Positions 12,793-22,925 of a stretch of 64,000 bases of DNA are shown piece after piece (position 1 is the first letter of the stretch; each line of letters opens with the position of its first letter). Source of the stretch: Erodium maritimum (taxonomy: Eukaryota; Streptophyta; Magnoliopsida; Geraniales; Geraniaceae); contig OY997589.1 of the NCBI GenBank assembly GCA_963921825.1, positions 23,581,482 through 23,645,481 on the forward strand. The letters run 5' to 3'. Both the position numbers and the translations under genes were made by a program. The notes below the pieces were generated by a model. That model worked only from the letters and a program-made list of their open reading frames with translations. It searched no databases and was not told where the DNA came from.

Positions 12793-13096
12793 GAGCATCC
12801 ACAATGCTAGGCGAGGAGCTAACGGAGAGCTGCCGGTGAGCAATTGATAGCGGGGAGCTGACGAGGAGCTGGCGGGGAGCTCGCTGGCGGTGAGGACCGA
12901 TAGTGAGTTCACCACCTCTTCTCAACGTTGGCGGTGAACAAAATTGTGAAGAAAAAGACACTTACCATCAACTCTTTACCACCTAGCATTGTAGGGTAGT
13001 GACTATTGGAACTGGCGATAAAGGTCAAAAATTATATTTTAATCATCCCGCCAGCACCTCCCCGCCAGTTGCCGGCGGGGAGCGTTGTGGATGCTC
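12793..13096. mobile_element. Tourist-like MITE (PIF/Harbinger), 304 bp
   Basis: Terminal inverted repeats GAGCATCCACAATGCT and (right end) AGCGTTGTGGATGCTC, flanked by TAA at 12,790-12,792 and 13,097-13,099, the 3-bp target duplication typical of PIF/Harbinger. No coding capacity. Its right TAA is also the left TAA of the larger Harbinger element that follows. Confidence 0.9.
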
Positions 13097-13411
13097 TAAG
13101 AGCATCCACAATGCTGGTCGTGGAGCAGGCGCGAAGCTGGTAGGGAGTTGCTTTTTCAGCGCTGGCGGGGAAAAGAGACATTGAGCTCAACACCAGCATT
13201 TATCGCTGGCATTGAGAGTCGTTAGACCTCGTTGATTGCGTCGATCGTTGGACCTCCACACGCTGGCGACACGTGGCAAGGCGCTGACAACTGATGAATT
13301 TAATTTTCTCCCTTTATAAATAGGAAACCCCCATTTTTTCAAACACATCAACAAAGTTCTCTCAGCCTACCACTCTATTCTTTCTCCACATTTTATATTT
13401 TTTGTTTTGCA

Positions 13412-14364
13412 ATGGAATTTGAGCTCAACGACTGGGGGGATATGATCGCCGAGTTGGGCGGTGACATGTTTGAAACGACAACTCAACAATTCTTCCCTTC
13501 GAGCGAAGTATCCGGAGCGACAACCGAACAATCTCCAATGGTTATCGAAGCCGACGCCGGCGAACAACCAAAAAATCAACGCGAAGACTGTGGACCGTCG
13601 ATGCGGATGAGCATCTTGTTCGCACTTGAATGCACTATTCCTACGATTCAGTTCACGGGAATGGGAAGCATAAGATCAAGTATTAGGGGTCATCGCCGAA
13701 GAAATCGCTACTATGCATGGACTGGATGATCCTAAGAGGAGCTAGAAGCAGTGTAAAGACCAATGGGTCCAAGTGAATCCTAAAGTGACGAAGTTCCAAG
13801 GGTACTACGTACGGTGTATGAATGACCACAAGAGCTTCCGTTCCGATGATGAAGTCACAACATTGGCCGAGGAAATGTACTTGAAGAAAAAAGGCTCCAT
13901 TTGTGTGGAAACGTTGGTGGCAACTCGTCAGAGGCGAGCACAATTGGACGGCTAAAAAATTTGTCGTCGACACAGACGAGGGTGAAGGCGAAGGCACACC
14001 AGCGAGTAATTTCGATCCATCTACCGACTCGGGCAAGCACACTTGTGAAGATACGCCTAGGGAGGACAGTGAGCGCACCACGGGGATGTCCGACTGCTCA
14101 CCGGTGTACAAGCGGCCTATGGGTCAGAAGGCGGCAAAAGCTACGAAGCTCAAAGGTAAAAGCCATGTATCAACTAAGAAGGAGGTTGTCGAGCGTGTTG
14201 AGGCAGCCCATTTAGCTGCGAAGGAAGCAAACCAAGCGAAGCTGAAACTCATGTCCTTCGATCGATGGGTGCAAGAGGACGTCAACGAAAAGTCGGCCAT
14301 GACCGTCCCTGAGCTTGAGGCCCACTTTGCGACACTTGAGATGTTGCGCAATTTGATGCAGTAG
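13412..14364 (+). pseudogene. Harbinger ORF1-like SANT/NAM-associated protein, pseudogene
   Basis: From the ATG at 13,412 (start MEFELNDWGD) the protein continues in shifting frames: a SANT-like segment with in-frame stops where tryptophan is expected (near 13,627 and 13,685), then CKDQWVQVNPKVTKFQG and YYVRCMNDHKS (about 13,747-13,830), then in another frame a C-terminal half (13,903-14,364) with RPMGQKAAKATKLKGKS, a lysine-rich linker typical of plant NAM-associated or GST-T3-like ORF1 proteins, and a final helical region ending LEMLRNLMQ. At least one frameshift and two nonsense changes make it non-functional. In related elements this protein binds the TIRs and assists the transposase. Confidence 0.75.
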
Positions 14365-14477
14365 TGTCGCCTCCTGAATTATCTGGTTGTTTTCCCAATG
14401 TTGTGTTTTTTTCATTAATGAATTGTAGCCCTTCCTTTACCTTGGTTTATGTGAAATTATTGCAATGAACATGGAAA

Positions 14478-15010
14478 ATGTCCAGAATAACCTTCGGTGG
14501 CCGGTGGTTTTGTGGCTATAAATACCACCTCTTCCTTCAATTATTTTCACATCTCTTCCTCCACGAGCTCTTTTCCTCCAAACCCCTCGCTAGCCTTCTT
14601 TCCTTATCCGAAGGGCCAATGCCCGACAACTCAACAGCCAACCTGTGGCGCCATGAGGAAGAGATGGTTTTGGTGCTATGTTGTCTACACGATGTCCGTC
14701 CGGGGCCAAATAATAGGTATTGGCCGGAAGTGTTCGCCAACTATGTCGGAAATGCACCGACCGACGCCCCGCGCCGCACATAGAAGCAGTGCAGGGACCA
14801 TTGGTAGAGGCTCTCCTGAAGATGCACCATTTCAATTTATGTTACCGTGATGCACTGCTTTCTCGCCTTCTAGGACAAACCGAATCTTTTCTTCGAACTG
14901 CAGCGGCGGACTGGTATCATGTCCAGCATGGCCACCACTTCACGAAGTTCTCGCTTTGGGAGATAGTTAAAGACCACCCGAAGTTCCTCCAGTACGTTCA
15001 CGAACTGTAA
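14478..15010 (+). pseudogene. Second SANT/NAM-associated-like gene in the Harbinger element, pseudogene
   Basis: After a frame change near 14,780, the plus strand reads YWPEVFANYVGNAP, PRRT, QCRDHW-like residues, then MHHFNLCYRDALLSRLLGQT and HHFTKFSLWEIVKDHPKF (ending about 15,010). The FSLWEIVKDHPKF block matches the short tryptophan motif of NAM-associated/trihelix-like ORF1 proteins. It is therefore a diverged second copy of the ORF1 type, not a transposase. It is broken by at least one indel. A TATA-like TATAAATA sits just upstream (about 14,517). Confidence 0.6.
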
Positions 15011-15306
15011 ATCATGAACATGCTATGTTGGCTTTCCCGTTTCGGTGATAATAACGTGTACTTTCCCGTTCACGAGCTTGTCGAGCTTGTTTGTGTTATT
15101 TTATTCTTTTTTTCAATAAAAAATATGTTTAATTATTATTTTAATTCACACCACTAGTGGCTCCCCGTCGGTAAAAAATTCCCCACTACAGGCTGTTGGC
15201 GTTTCCAACAGGCGTGAGCAGGCGATAACCTAAAAAACCAATATTTTAATGCTCACCGCCAGCATCTCTCCGCCAGTGCCGACGATGAGCGTTGTGGATG
15301 CTCTAA

Positions 15307-16302
15307 GTCTAGTGTCATGCTTAGATCTCACCATCCAATTTTTGATGAACCAGACGTAATTTTTTATGTTGGATCGGAGGGAGGTCTCGATTTTTCCATA
15401 ATTCAAACTGGAATCAGATCCAAGTTTTCTGGTTTCTCATTAACTAACTTTCGACCAAACTTTGGTTATCACGAAATCAATAACATCCTAAACCTAGAGC
15501 TATGTCTACAAGGTCAAGAGCTACACATCTAGGTTCAAGATCAAAAAGACAGGCTATTGGAGTTTTTATGTCATTGACTCTATAAAGTTGATAATGGATC
15601 GGGCATTGCATCGAATCCATCTCAACCACTTTATGTATAAATACAATTCAACAACAATACACAACAATACTTTTGGATTCTATCAAATAAACCAGAGACG
15701 GACTATATGGTGCTCTCTACGGCGCATAAGGTTTCGAATCCACCCACATGCAGGATTTCTTCGGATCTCCCATACATCCGCGTCGACGGTAACGCTCTTT
15801 TCCAGGCAGTCCCTCCTGACAGTTCTGTCCTGCTCCTCTCTCTCTGTCTCCTTTGCAATCGTCTTAGGTCGTTCCATGATCGGTTTCATCCCCCTCTCCT
15901 TCTTCTGATCTGTGAATCCTATCCTAGAACTGCCATGGTATGGATTTGTTTTCCTGTGAGACACTGACTCTAGAAGCTAGTATGACGATCCTCCAACGAA
16001 ATCTGGGTTTTCACGTTGAAACTTGGGTCGATTTCTCCCTCTTTGCGACGTTGTTGTGCTTCTATGCGCCTCCACACCTCAGCGATGATGACCGTCAACT
16101 TTACGACGCTCTGCAACTCCCTATTGCGGTGATGATCGTCTTATCCGTGTTAGCCTCTCGCGCTAGAAGCGAACATAAAGACACATCGAGAGGGGTTTTC
16201 GTTGGCCCAAACAATCAAACAAATTGGACGAGAACTGTTATGCAGCCTCGCTATGACCAATGAGGCCTTTCGACTGTGGGTTGTCCTAGAGGACTAGCAA
16301 CA
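15307..16302. other. Intergenic sequence, no gene recognised
   Basis: Open frames at 15,588-15,908, 15,707-15,967 and 15,940-16,263 overlap in different frames and show no domain. The segment near 16,190-16,265 shares short DNA similarity with 10,590-10,680 (GTTGGCCCAAA and CAGCCTC motifs), which suggests a shared decayed repeat. Confidence 0.4.
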
Positions 16303-16353
16303 CCCCCTCCCCACCCCCACCCCACCCCACCCCCCCGCCCACACACACACACG
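16303..16353. repeat. C-rich and CA microsatellite
   Basis: A run of CCCCA/CCCAC units followed by (CA)n. It is low-complexity sequence with no coding content. Confidence 0.9.
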
Positions 16354-16874
16354 ACTTTCAGGGTCCTCCATCAGCTCACGTGATCCCTGCCCGTACCAAG
16401 CGCGTTCCACGATTTTTTAGTGTTTTCTTGTGGAAAACATGTTAGTTTTCAAGGCACAGTGGCTAGTCAGGTCGAGCCGAAGATGGTTTTGGTTTTACTT
16501 TTAAGTTTTGTTTTAGCTCTACATTCTTATCGTAATTCATTTTCCACTTTAGGTTATTAACAGTCATTTTTAACACAAAAAGCCCGACTATTTTTGGGTC
16601 TCGAGGTAAGGTAAGAGAGAAACCAACTCGCATCGGAATAATAAGTAAACCAAGAGACCATGAAAGTCATGAAACAACTACCAAAGATTAGATACACGAG
16701 AGTAAAAATTCAACACAAGTTTCCTTACCAATTAGTTCGATAACACCAAGAAAAAGAAGAAAAAACTAAGGGAGGATATATGGCTTGAGTCTCCAAGACG
16801 CCTACGTATCATTCAAGGAATCAAAGCCACATAGTTCTTGTTGTATACCTAAAAACACAACACCAATGGAGCTT

Positions 16875-16893
16875 GGGGGGGGGGGGGGGGGGG
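16875..16893. repeat. Poly-G tract of 19
   Basis: Nineteen consecutive G residues on the plus strand. Tracts this long can form G-quadruplexes and are error-prone in sequencing, so the exact count is unreliable. Confidence 0.85.
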
Positions 16894-19085
16894 TCGGCCA
16901 AGGGGAAGAAGAAGTGGAGTAAAATTCTCTTTCTTTCAACAATCTTATGCATGTGTTGTGTGACTAAGTGTCTCGAATGTGGAGATAAGTGGTGACCATC
17001 ACCTCATTAATCTCCCATCATATGCCAAGTTTCTTAGTTAATTAGGATAGTGGAGTAACATATAATTAGTTAATTAGTTAGTTAGTGGAAACAATGTCCC
17101 ATCTAGTTATTAACTAATTAACTTAACTAACTTAGTTGGATTCATCTAGTCAAGACTCAACTAGATAATCAATCGCTGGAAGACGAATCAGATTTAGGTG
17201 GGCTTAATGCTTCTGGGCCTGAAGCAATGAACCCACTTCCTCCTTTTGTCGATAATGTACAGTTACTCCAAGAAAGGGATTCAGTTGTTGCTGCTCCAGT
17301 TGAAAATGGTCAGCACTCAAACACAGTTTTAGATAGTTTAGATGTTCTAGTTTTGAGTTTCGAGATTGGTTCACAATTGGAGGTTCAAAGGGGGTACGAG
17401 GACATCGTCTTCTACGGCATGAAGCTTCCGGCTAAGGACCTTCCGAATGTATCTTAGGGAGGCTTGATCAATTGCAGTCTCTCGGTGGGTGGGTGGGTGG
17501 ATGCAGTTCTCAAGCCTAAGGCCCGTAAGGGTTGACCTTCTAAATCCTATTCGGTGCCTCTTCCGGGGGTCCCTCATATTCATAATATAAGGTCCAAGAC
17601 TCGGGATCTCTAGTCTCATCGGGAAAAGGGCAACGATCAAACTTCTGATGACGACGAGTGGTAAGAGGAAGTGTAGGTCCTCTTTTGTTTTTTTGGTTGC
17701 TTGTGGTTTGGTCTTATTCTGGCACTTTTTTTTGGGGGGTTGCATTCCTTGACTACTCCTCTTCAAATATTTTGTAATCATTGTGGTTTTCTCTTTTGGC
17801 TATATCTTCCTTAGAGATTTTCTTTCAATAAGATTCTTGCGCTTATCCAAAAAAAGACTCAATTAGATAATCCCTTGTCTTTTGGAGACTTGGGCCGCCT
17901 ATTAGGCCTTGTGGGTGGGGCCCATAGCCACTCCCACCGAGGTCTCGTGACACTTTTATCGTCTCCAAACCTTTCCATTTAATTTAGATACGTCCAACAT
18001 TATCCGAAAAGATCGTTCCCAAGACTCCAAGTCTTATCTCAATCCGTAATATCCTAATCACTTACGGCTTATGACCCAAAACTTATTTTTGGTAATGTCC
18101 AGTGTCAACTTCCCGCTTGACCATTCTCCATCAGTGTGTTCATGAGTTTTATCCTCCGGTGTGACCCTTAGGTTTATGCATGTCTATAGATCAACATAAA
18201 ATCCCATTTTACTAGATCCTATATAAGTGGCGACTAACGAGACATAGTATTGCCTAACAATGCATAACGAATCAACCCTTTGTCGAATCTAACCTTTCCA
18301 TCGTCCTTGTCATTATCCTTTTTATCTCTGATATCCTAATTGAGATAAGGCATATAGTCGTCATCCTTATTATTCTCAATCATTTTTCCTTAATATGTGA
18401 GATGACTGAATATATGATACCCAGTATCATGTGCGTGACCATGCAATTCTTTCAATCACTCTCGATCAAGAGGTCGAGAACCGATATCTTTCCCATACCG
18501 TAGTATGAGGGATAAATTCCTTATTCGTTTTTTGTGTCACTCATGTGGTCCGTCTCCAAGCCAATCCGGACCGTTATGGAATCCTGTTACGGGAAACGTT
18601 GGGCTCAGGTCAAACTCAGTTGTGACTCCTTAGTCTAAGGATACATGACAAGCTACGACACTGAATATATTCATGACTGGATCTATGGAACATATTCAGG
18701 TCGGGTCGTCTAATATCATGTCACACATGATATCTATGATCAGACTCCGGAATCTCATTCCAATGATTAATAGAACTAATACATAAAGAGTCTTCTTTCA
18801 TACTAGCCGCTTCTAGTGAAACTTTGTTGACTAGGGACCCTATCGAGAGTGATCCATCCCAATCTATGGTTCTATTTCTTTTGTGGACATAGATCAGAAC
18901 ACACATCGATATACTACTCCAACACATAAGTAATATGAAGCTGCTTTACTTTTATTGCTAACGATGATATATACACTTGGAGATTTACGATTGAACTACG
19001 GACACTAAGACTAGCAATCTTCCACTTTCCCTAGTTCCAATATAAATTCCAACCTAATTCCATTGACTTTACATGTCTTACAATC
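16894..19085. mobile_element. Probable non-coding retroelement-derived sequence hosting a LINE
   Basis: No coding domain is visible apart from the LINE inserted at 17,171-17,853. The segments around 18,500-19,080 (for example the repeated motif CAATCTTCCAC at 19,016 and 19,080) look like long LTR or leader sequence of a degenerate LTR element, probably minus strand. I found no matched LTR ends, so the superfamily is unassigned. Confidence 0.35.
17171..17853 (+). mobile_element. 5'-truncated LINE insertion with 19-bp TSD
   Basis: Flanked by near-identical direct repeats (AAGACTCAAYTAGATAATC, 17,152-17,170 and 17,854-17,872) and ending in an A run (about 17,849-17,853). It begins with a short open segment (17,227-17,457, containing YEDIVFYGMKLP) whose origin I cannot name, then a 3' UTR ending AATAAGATTCTTGCGCTTATCC(A)n. 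Its 3' end resembles the minus-strand LINE end at about 61,316-61,655. Confidence 0.85.
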
Positions 19086-19289
19086 TTCCACCTTCAGTCA
19101 ACCAGTGTTGCTTTGCCCATTGTTTCCATAATGCCTCCTGCTTTGATAAGACCCGTTCATACTATTCTGAATTGCAGACATCGCCTAATACTTGTTTGGT
19201 CCCTTCTTTCATTCAGCTCACCAAGGAGGCGTTGACACCGTCTAATAGTGTTGATTACCGCTCGATACGATGTTTGACCCCATACGTCC

Positions 19290-19900
19290 AATGATCAGCC
19301 TATCTCAGTGATGTGGTGCTTGATATGTCTTTCAGCTGGTTGTCCCCATTCCTCAACCGTGCTTGCTGAAGCGTGCTCTAGTCAAAGGAGACATCATACT
19401 TATGTCTAATCGGACCTCAAGTCGAGTATCAGGAAGCCTGACCTTTAGTCCAAGTGAATTGGTACCCTTCCAAAGGTAAGTCCTCAACACTAATATCCGA
19501 AAGTGCATGACGAAAAGCTTTGATGAGAGGCATAGGGTATGGAAATCCTCCCATTTTCTTGTTCGGGTGTAGAATGCCATTGAAGTCACCTATTAGGATC
19601 CAATCCGTTGTATGGTGATTACGCCTAAGTAGTTCCCATGAACGCTCCCTGAGTTCCTGTGCCGACTCCCCATAGATTCCAAAGAAACGTAGCACCGGTT
19701 CCTGTCCATATTTGTGCATCTATATGGGTCTGTTACTGATCTTCCACATGAACCTTACATTTGTCCTATCAGAGGAGCATGATTCCTCCGTTTCTTCATA
19801 GTATCAGCATGCCCGTTCCCCAATGAAACCTTAAGGATCATCGTAGGAGGGCCAATTGAGATCGAGAGTGCGGTGACTCTAAATGATAGGTTTCTATAAG
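19290..19900 (-). pseudogene. LINE ORF2 endonuclease fragment
   Basis: The minus strand from 19,719 reads an L1-type apurinic endonuclease segment: FGIYGES, then DWILIGDFNGIL (the catalytic GDFN motif), KKMGG, and GYQFTWTKGQAS. A frame change follows, then RLDISM-like sequence towards 19,353. Upstream sequence to about 19,900 reads as more of the same domain with stops. In an intact LINE this domain nicks the target DNA. No reverse transcriptase follows, so it is an isolated fragment. Confidence 0.8.
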
Positions 19901-20280
19901 GAAAATGATATTCGTTTTCAATCTATTGACGAGGTCTTTTATTTTTCGTCAAGCCTTATCCGACCTTATACCTCGACAATTCTATGCTAAAAAGGAGGCC
20001 ATTGTAGTGTTCGTATATGAGGAAATCAAACCAAAACAACTGAATATTGAATCCAAATTGGACAAGACTTACAAGAGAAGTATGAACGACGGATCGCGAG
20101 TGAATAAGAAATACGTTGATGGTGCGGGGTGATGGTTGGCTTTGCATGGTGGCTAGGATGGTTGGTGGCGGCGGGTTAGCTGTAGACGCGGCTCATGGTC
20201 AGCCTTTGAGACTCAAAGTAAAAATACGAAATAATATTTTAAATTGCACCTACTGATCAAGTTTACTAGTTGTTACCCTT

Positions 20281-20912
20281 TGTTTAAAAGAGACGACGAC
20301 AGTTTCTATTAATCATGAGAACCGGTTACAATTTTTTGGGCGAAAACCCTAGATTTCAGAATGTGTCTGGGTCTTCTTTGGGTAATTCAGCTCTCGTAGA
20401 CCTGTAGAAAAAAGTCTAACAAACATCTTATATATACAAATAAGAAAAGATCTCCCATCTACCCAGCAAAAATATCCAAATCCTAAAACAACACATCAAA
20501 CGAAACCAAATTAATAACCAAATAACGAACCATAAAGGTCCTTATTGAAATAGAAAACATCAAATTAGAGGATCATGCAGTGGTATTCTCCTTTCTTTCT
20601 CCATAAGCTAAAAAGTAAGCGATGCCAGTTCTTCTGAGATACGTAGCTTTCGTGACGATGCATTCTACGAATGTCAACTTTTAGTCTTGGTTCGTCTTGA
20701 TTAATCGACCTAAGGTGTCGTGGAAAGATACAACCTTTAGTCTTCGTTTGAAAAGATGGTTGCCCGAGGAAGGTAGATCAACGAAGACAACAACGATGTT
20801 TGATAGAAAGGCCATAACGACAATAACGGCTAAACGAGCAAACCCTAGTCTCTAAACACCCTAAAACTCTAGTCTCTCGTACTGGTGTTTTATATTAGAA
20901 ACTTAGAGAGTC
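20281..20912 (-). mobile_element. Short LINE-like retroposon insertion, 632 bp, with 15-bp TSD
   Basis: Perfect 15-bp direct repeats CTAGTTGTTACCCTT at 20,266-20,280 and 20,913-20,927 bracket the segment. Its left end TTTGTTTAAAAGAG fits a degraded poly-A on the minus strand. The minus-strand 5' part (starting at 20,912) resembles a LINE 5' UTR with ACTAGGGTTTGC. No ORF2 domain is present. It belongs with the other minus-strand insertions at 35,442, 38,991 and 43,164. Confidence 0.8.
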
Positions 20913-20927
20913 CTAGTTGTTACCCTT

Positions 20928-21201
20928 AAATTTGCATATAACATGAGATTTTAGCGCGAATGTTGACTTTGGCGGTGAAAACTAAAAGACAAAGCAAGAA
21001 GTCACGTGAGTGATAGATGAGAGGAGTTTAGAGCAGAAAGAGAGGTGATGAATTAGGAAGGACACGTGGGACGTTTCACCAACGTATGGTATAAGCCTCT
21101 GCCTGCCTGAGTATCCAAGGAAAGGAAAAGGCCACACAGATTGAGATTGAGATTGAGATTGAGATTGAGCTTCTTTGTGTGTGTGTGTGTGTGTGGTGGA
21201 A
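20928..21201 (+). promoter_or_regulatory. Upstream region and 5' UTR of the F-box gene
   Basis: The sequence between the retroposon at 20,912 and the start codon at 21,202 must hold the promoter and 5' UTR. It contains five copies of GAGATT (about 21,141-21,170) and a (GT)n run (about 21,177-21,195) just upstream of the ATG. No clear TATA box is seen. The retroposon lies less than 300 bp from the ATG, so it may define the upstream promoter limit. Confidence 0.5.
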
Positions 21202-22478
21202 ATGGAGAAATTACCAGTCGATATTTCTCACAGGATCTTCCGTCTCTTGGATTACCAGAATCTTGCAGCTTCTCAACAAGGTCTTCTCAATTCTCTCTAT
21301 ATTCCTTTCTCGATTTTGTCTTCTGCATCAGATCTGCGCTCAATTTCCCTTTAATTCTACATAAATTCTTCTGTTTACTGCTTTTGCTTTACCTCCATTT
21401 TGTGTATTCTGCTATATTTATTGATTGCAAGTCTGTTATGATTCAATAGTTGACCTCTTGTTTATTGATCTAATCCTTCCCCAATTCACTTTCAGATTGT
21501 TTATGTCAATAAATTTACCTATGTGACAATTAATACCTATAGTTTCAGTTTCTATGTCAGGAGTTACACAAAACCATTCTTCCAAATATCTTCTTCTCCA
21601 TTCTTGCTTCAATTCTTACTTCCCAATATCTAATTCCTAATTGTGTCCACTCATCTGCCCTAGTTCATCTATTTGTATAAACAACTTAGATTCCATATCA
21701 TCAAACCTTACTTGTCTAAATGATCAACCGCTTGGTCTTGTTGCTGAAGTATAAGTCTCACATAGAAAATGTATGGACAAATTGAACACTTGATAAACAT
21801 GTTAGTGTCTCCACCCATCAGTTCGAGCTTTCGGGTTGGATTGAACTTTAACACTTGTGACCTCATGTTCTACGGACCTAATTAATAGCAAATGCATATA
21901 GTCATCTGTTAAATGATTCTTCATAAAGTTCGTTCACATTTTGGTGGAGGTCTCTCTCCGCCCTTCCTTGTGTAAGTAAAGTTAACATGGTGGTATTATC
22001 TTAAAAGTTTGCAGGAAGTGGAAGGTGTTGACCTCAGACAACATTCTATGGTCACATCTATTTACAGAGAGGTGGGGTGAAGACCGTGCATCATTCTACT
22101 CCTCTGTTGAATCAAAGTCATGGAAAGACCTGTATCAGGTGCAAGATCGTTGTGATCGTATTGGACTGTAAGTTAACATTCATATCATACAAAAAGAAAT
22201 CGATACGGTAGTATTCTTGAGAACGAATTGAAAAATACATTCCATATACGGTTGACAGGGGACTGAAGATAATCAGAGAAGGGGATGACTATTATCTTGT
22301 TCACCAAGGAGAAATACAGCGTCACTTGGGCTCAAGGGGACAAACCAATCCTTCCAGCTCTAAGAGAAAGTTCATACAACAGGAGGAACCCTGCACAGGG
22401 TTATTGGACAACATACTATTCTTCGTCGGGGACTTGGAAGTTGCATCCTCAGAAGCCAAACGCCGCCACTCTCTCTGA
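21202..22478 (+). CDS. Small F-box protein, three exons
   Basis: Exons 21,202-21,280, 22,008-22,167 and 22,259-22,478 join to 459 bp, 152 residues, with GT-AG introns. The exon 2 start after AAAAG at 22,007 was chosen because it restores QQVCRKWK across the junction, the classic end of an F-box. The F-box spans about residues 3-45 (LPVDISHRIFRLLDYQNLAA, then VCRKWK and ILWSHLFTERWG). F-box proteins bind Skp1/ASK and recruit substrates to SCF ubiquitin ligases. The C-terminal half (EGDDYYLVHQGEIQRHLGS, then LFFVGDLEVASSEAKR) has no Kelch or LRR repeats, so the substrate cannot be predicted. The neighbour VPS26 is convergent, with about 450 bp between coding ends. Confidence 0.85.
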
Positions 22479-22925
22479 TCAATAACTCGCTATTTGTCAA
22501 TTTGTGTATGTAAGCTCCTACGATATTGATTGTACATCGTTTAACCAGATAATTGACCACTCTGTCAATTTGTGTATGTAAGGCCCTATCATTGTTTGTA
22601 CATGTAGAACCATTGTTAAACAAATAAGAGGATAATAATTGTACTACCAGTCGATTTATGAATTGGTCATTGAGGTTCACCATTTTGTAATATTCAAGCT
22701 TCAGGATGCAGAATATAGTAGGATGATACAAATTGTGTAAGCTAAATGGGTTTGCAACAGACTTTTATCATTACAGAGTTCATTATTTGGATCATCCATG
22801 GAGTTCACACTAATACATTTGTCTAAATATAACAAGATTGTTACTACAGCAAAAGCTTGCAAAACTTGAAATCTTTACAATGTATTATTGCACAACTAAT
22901 GTTATCTTCCTGAATGGAAAGACAA
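22479..22925. other. Shared 3' region between convergent F-box and VPS26 genes
   Basis: It should contain the 3' UTRs of both genes. A near-direct repeat of TCTGTCAATTTGTGTATGTAAG/TGTCAATTTGTGTATGTAAG lies at about 22,495 and 22,562. No other gene is seen. Confidence 0.6.

Larger units (their letters stand above)
13100..15303 (+). mobile_element. PIF/Harbinger-type element, 2.2 kb, with two SANT-like genes and no transposase
   Basis: Bounded by the same inverted repeat as the adjacent MITE (left GAGCATCCACAATGCT, right AGCGTTGTGGATGCTC) and by TAA at 13,097-13,099 and 15,304-15,306. Inside are two plus-strand pseudogenes of the Myb/SANT-like, NAM-associated type that serves as ORF1 (DNA-binding partner) in PIF/Harbinger elements. 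A DDE transposase of about 400 residues would be expected in an autonomous copy, but the second gene also reads as SANT-like, and no room is left for a DDE domain. Confidence 0.85.
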
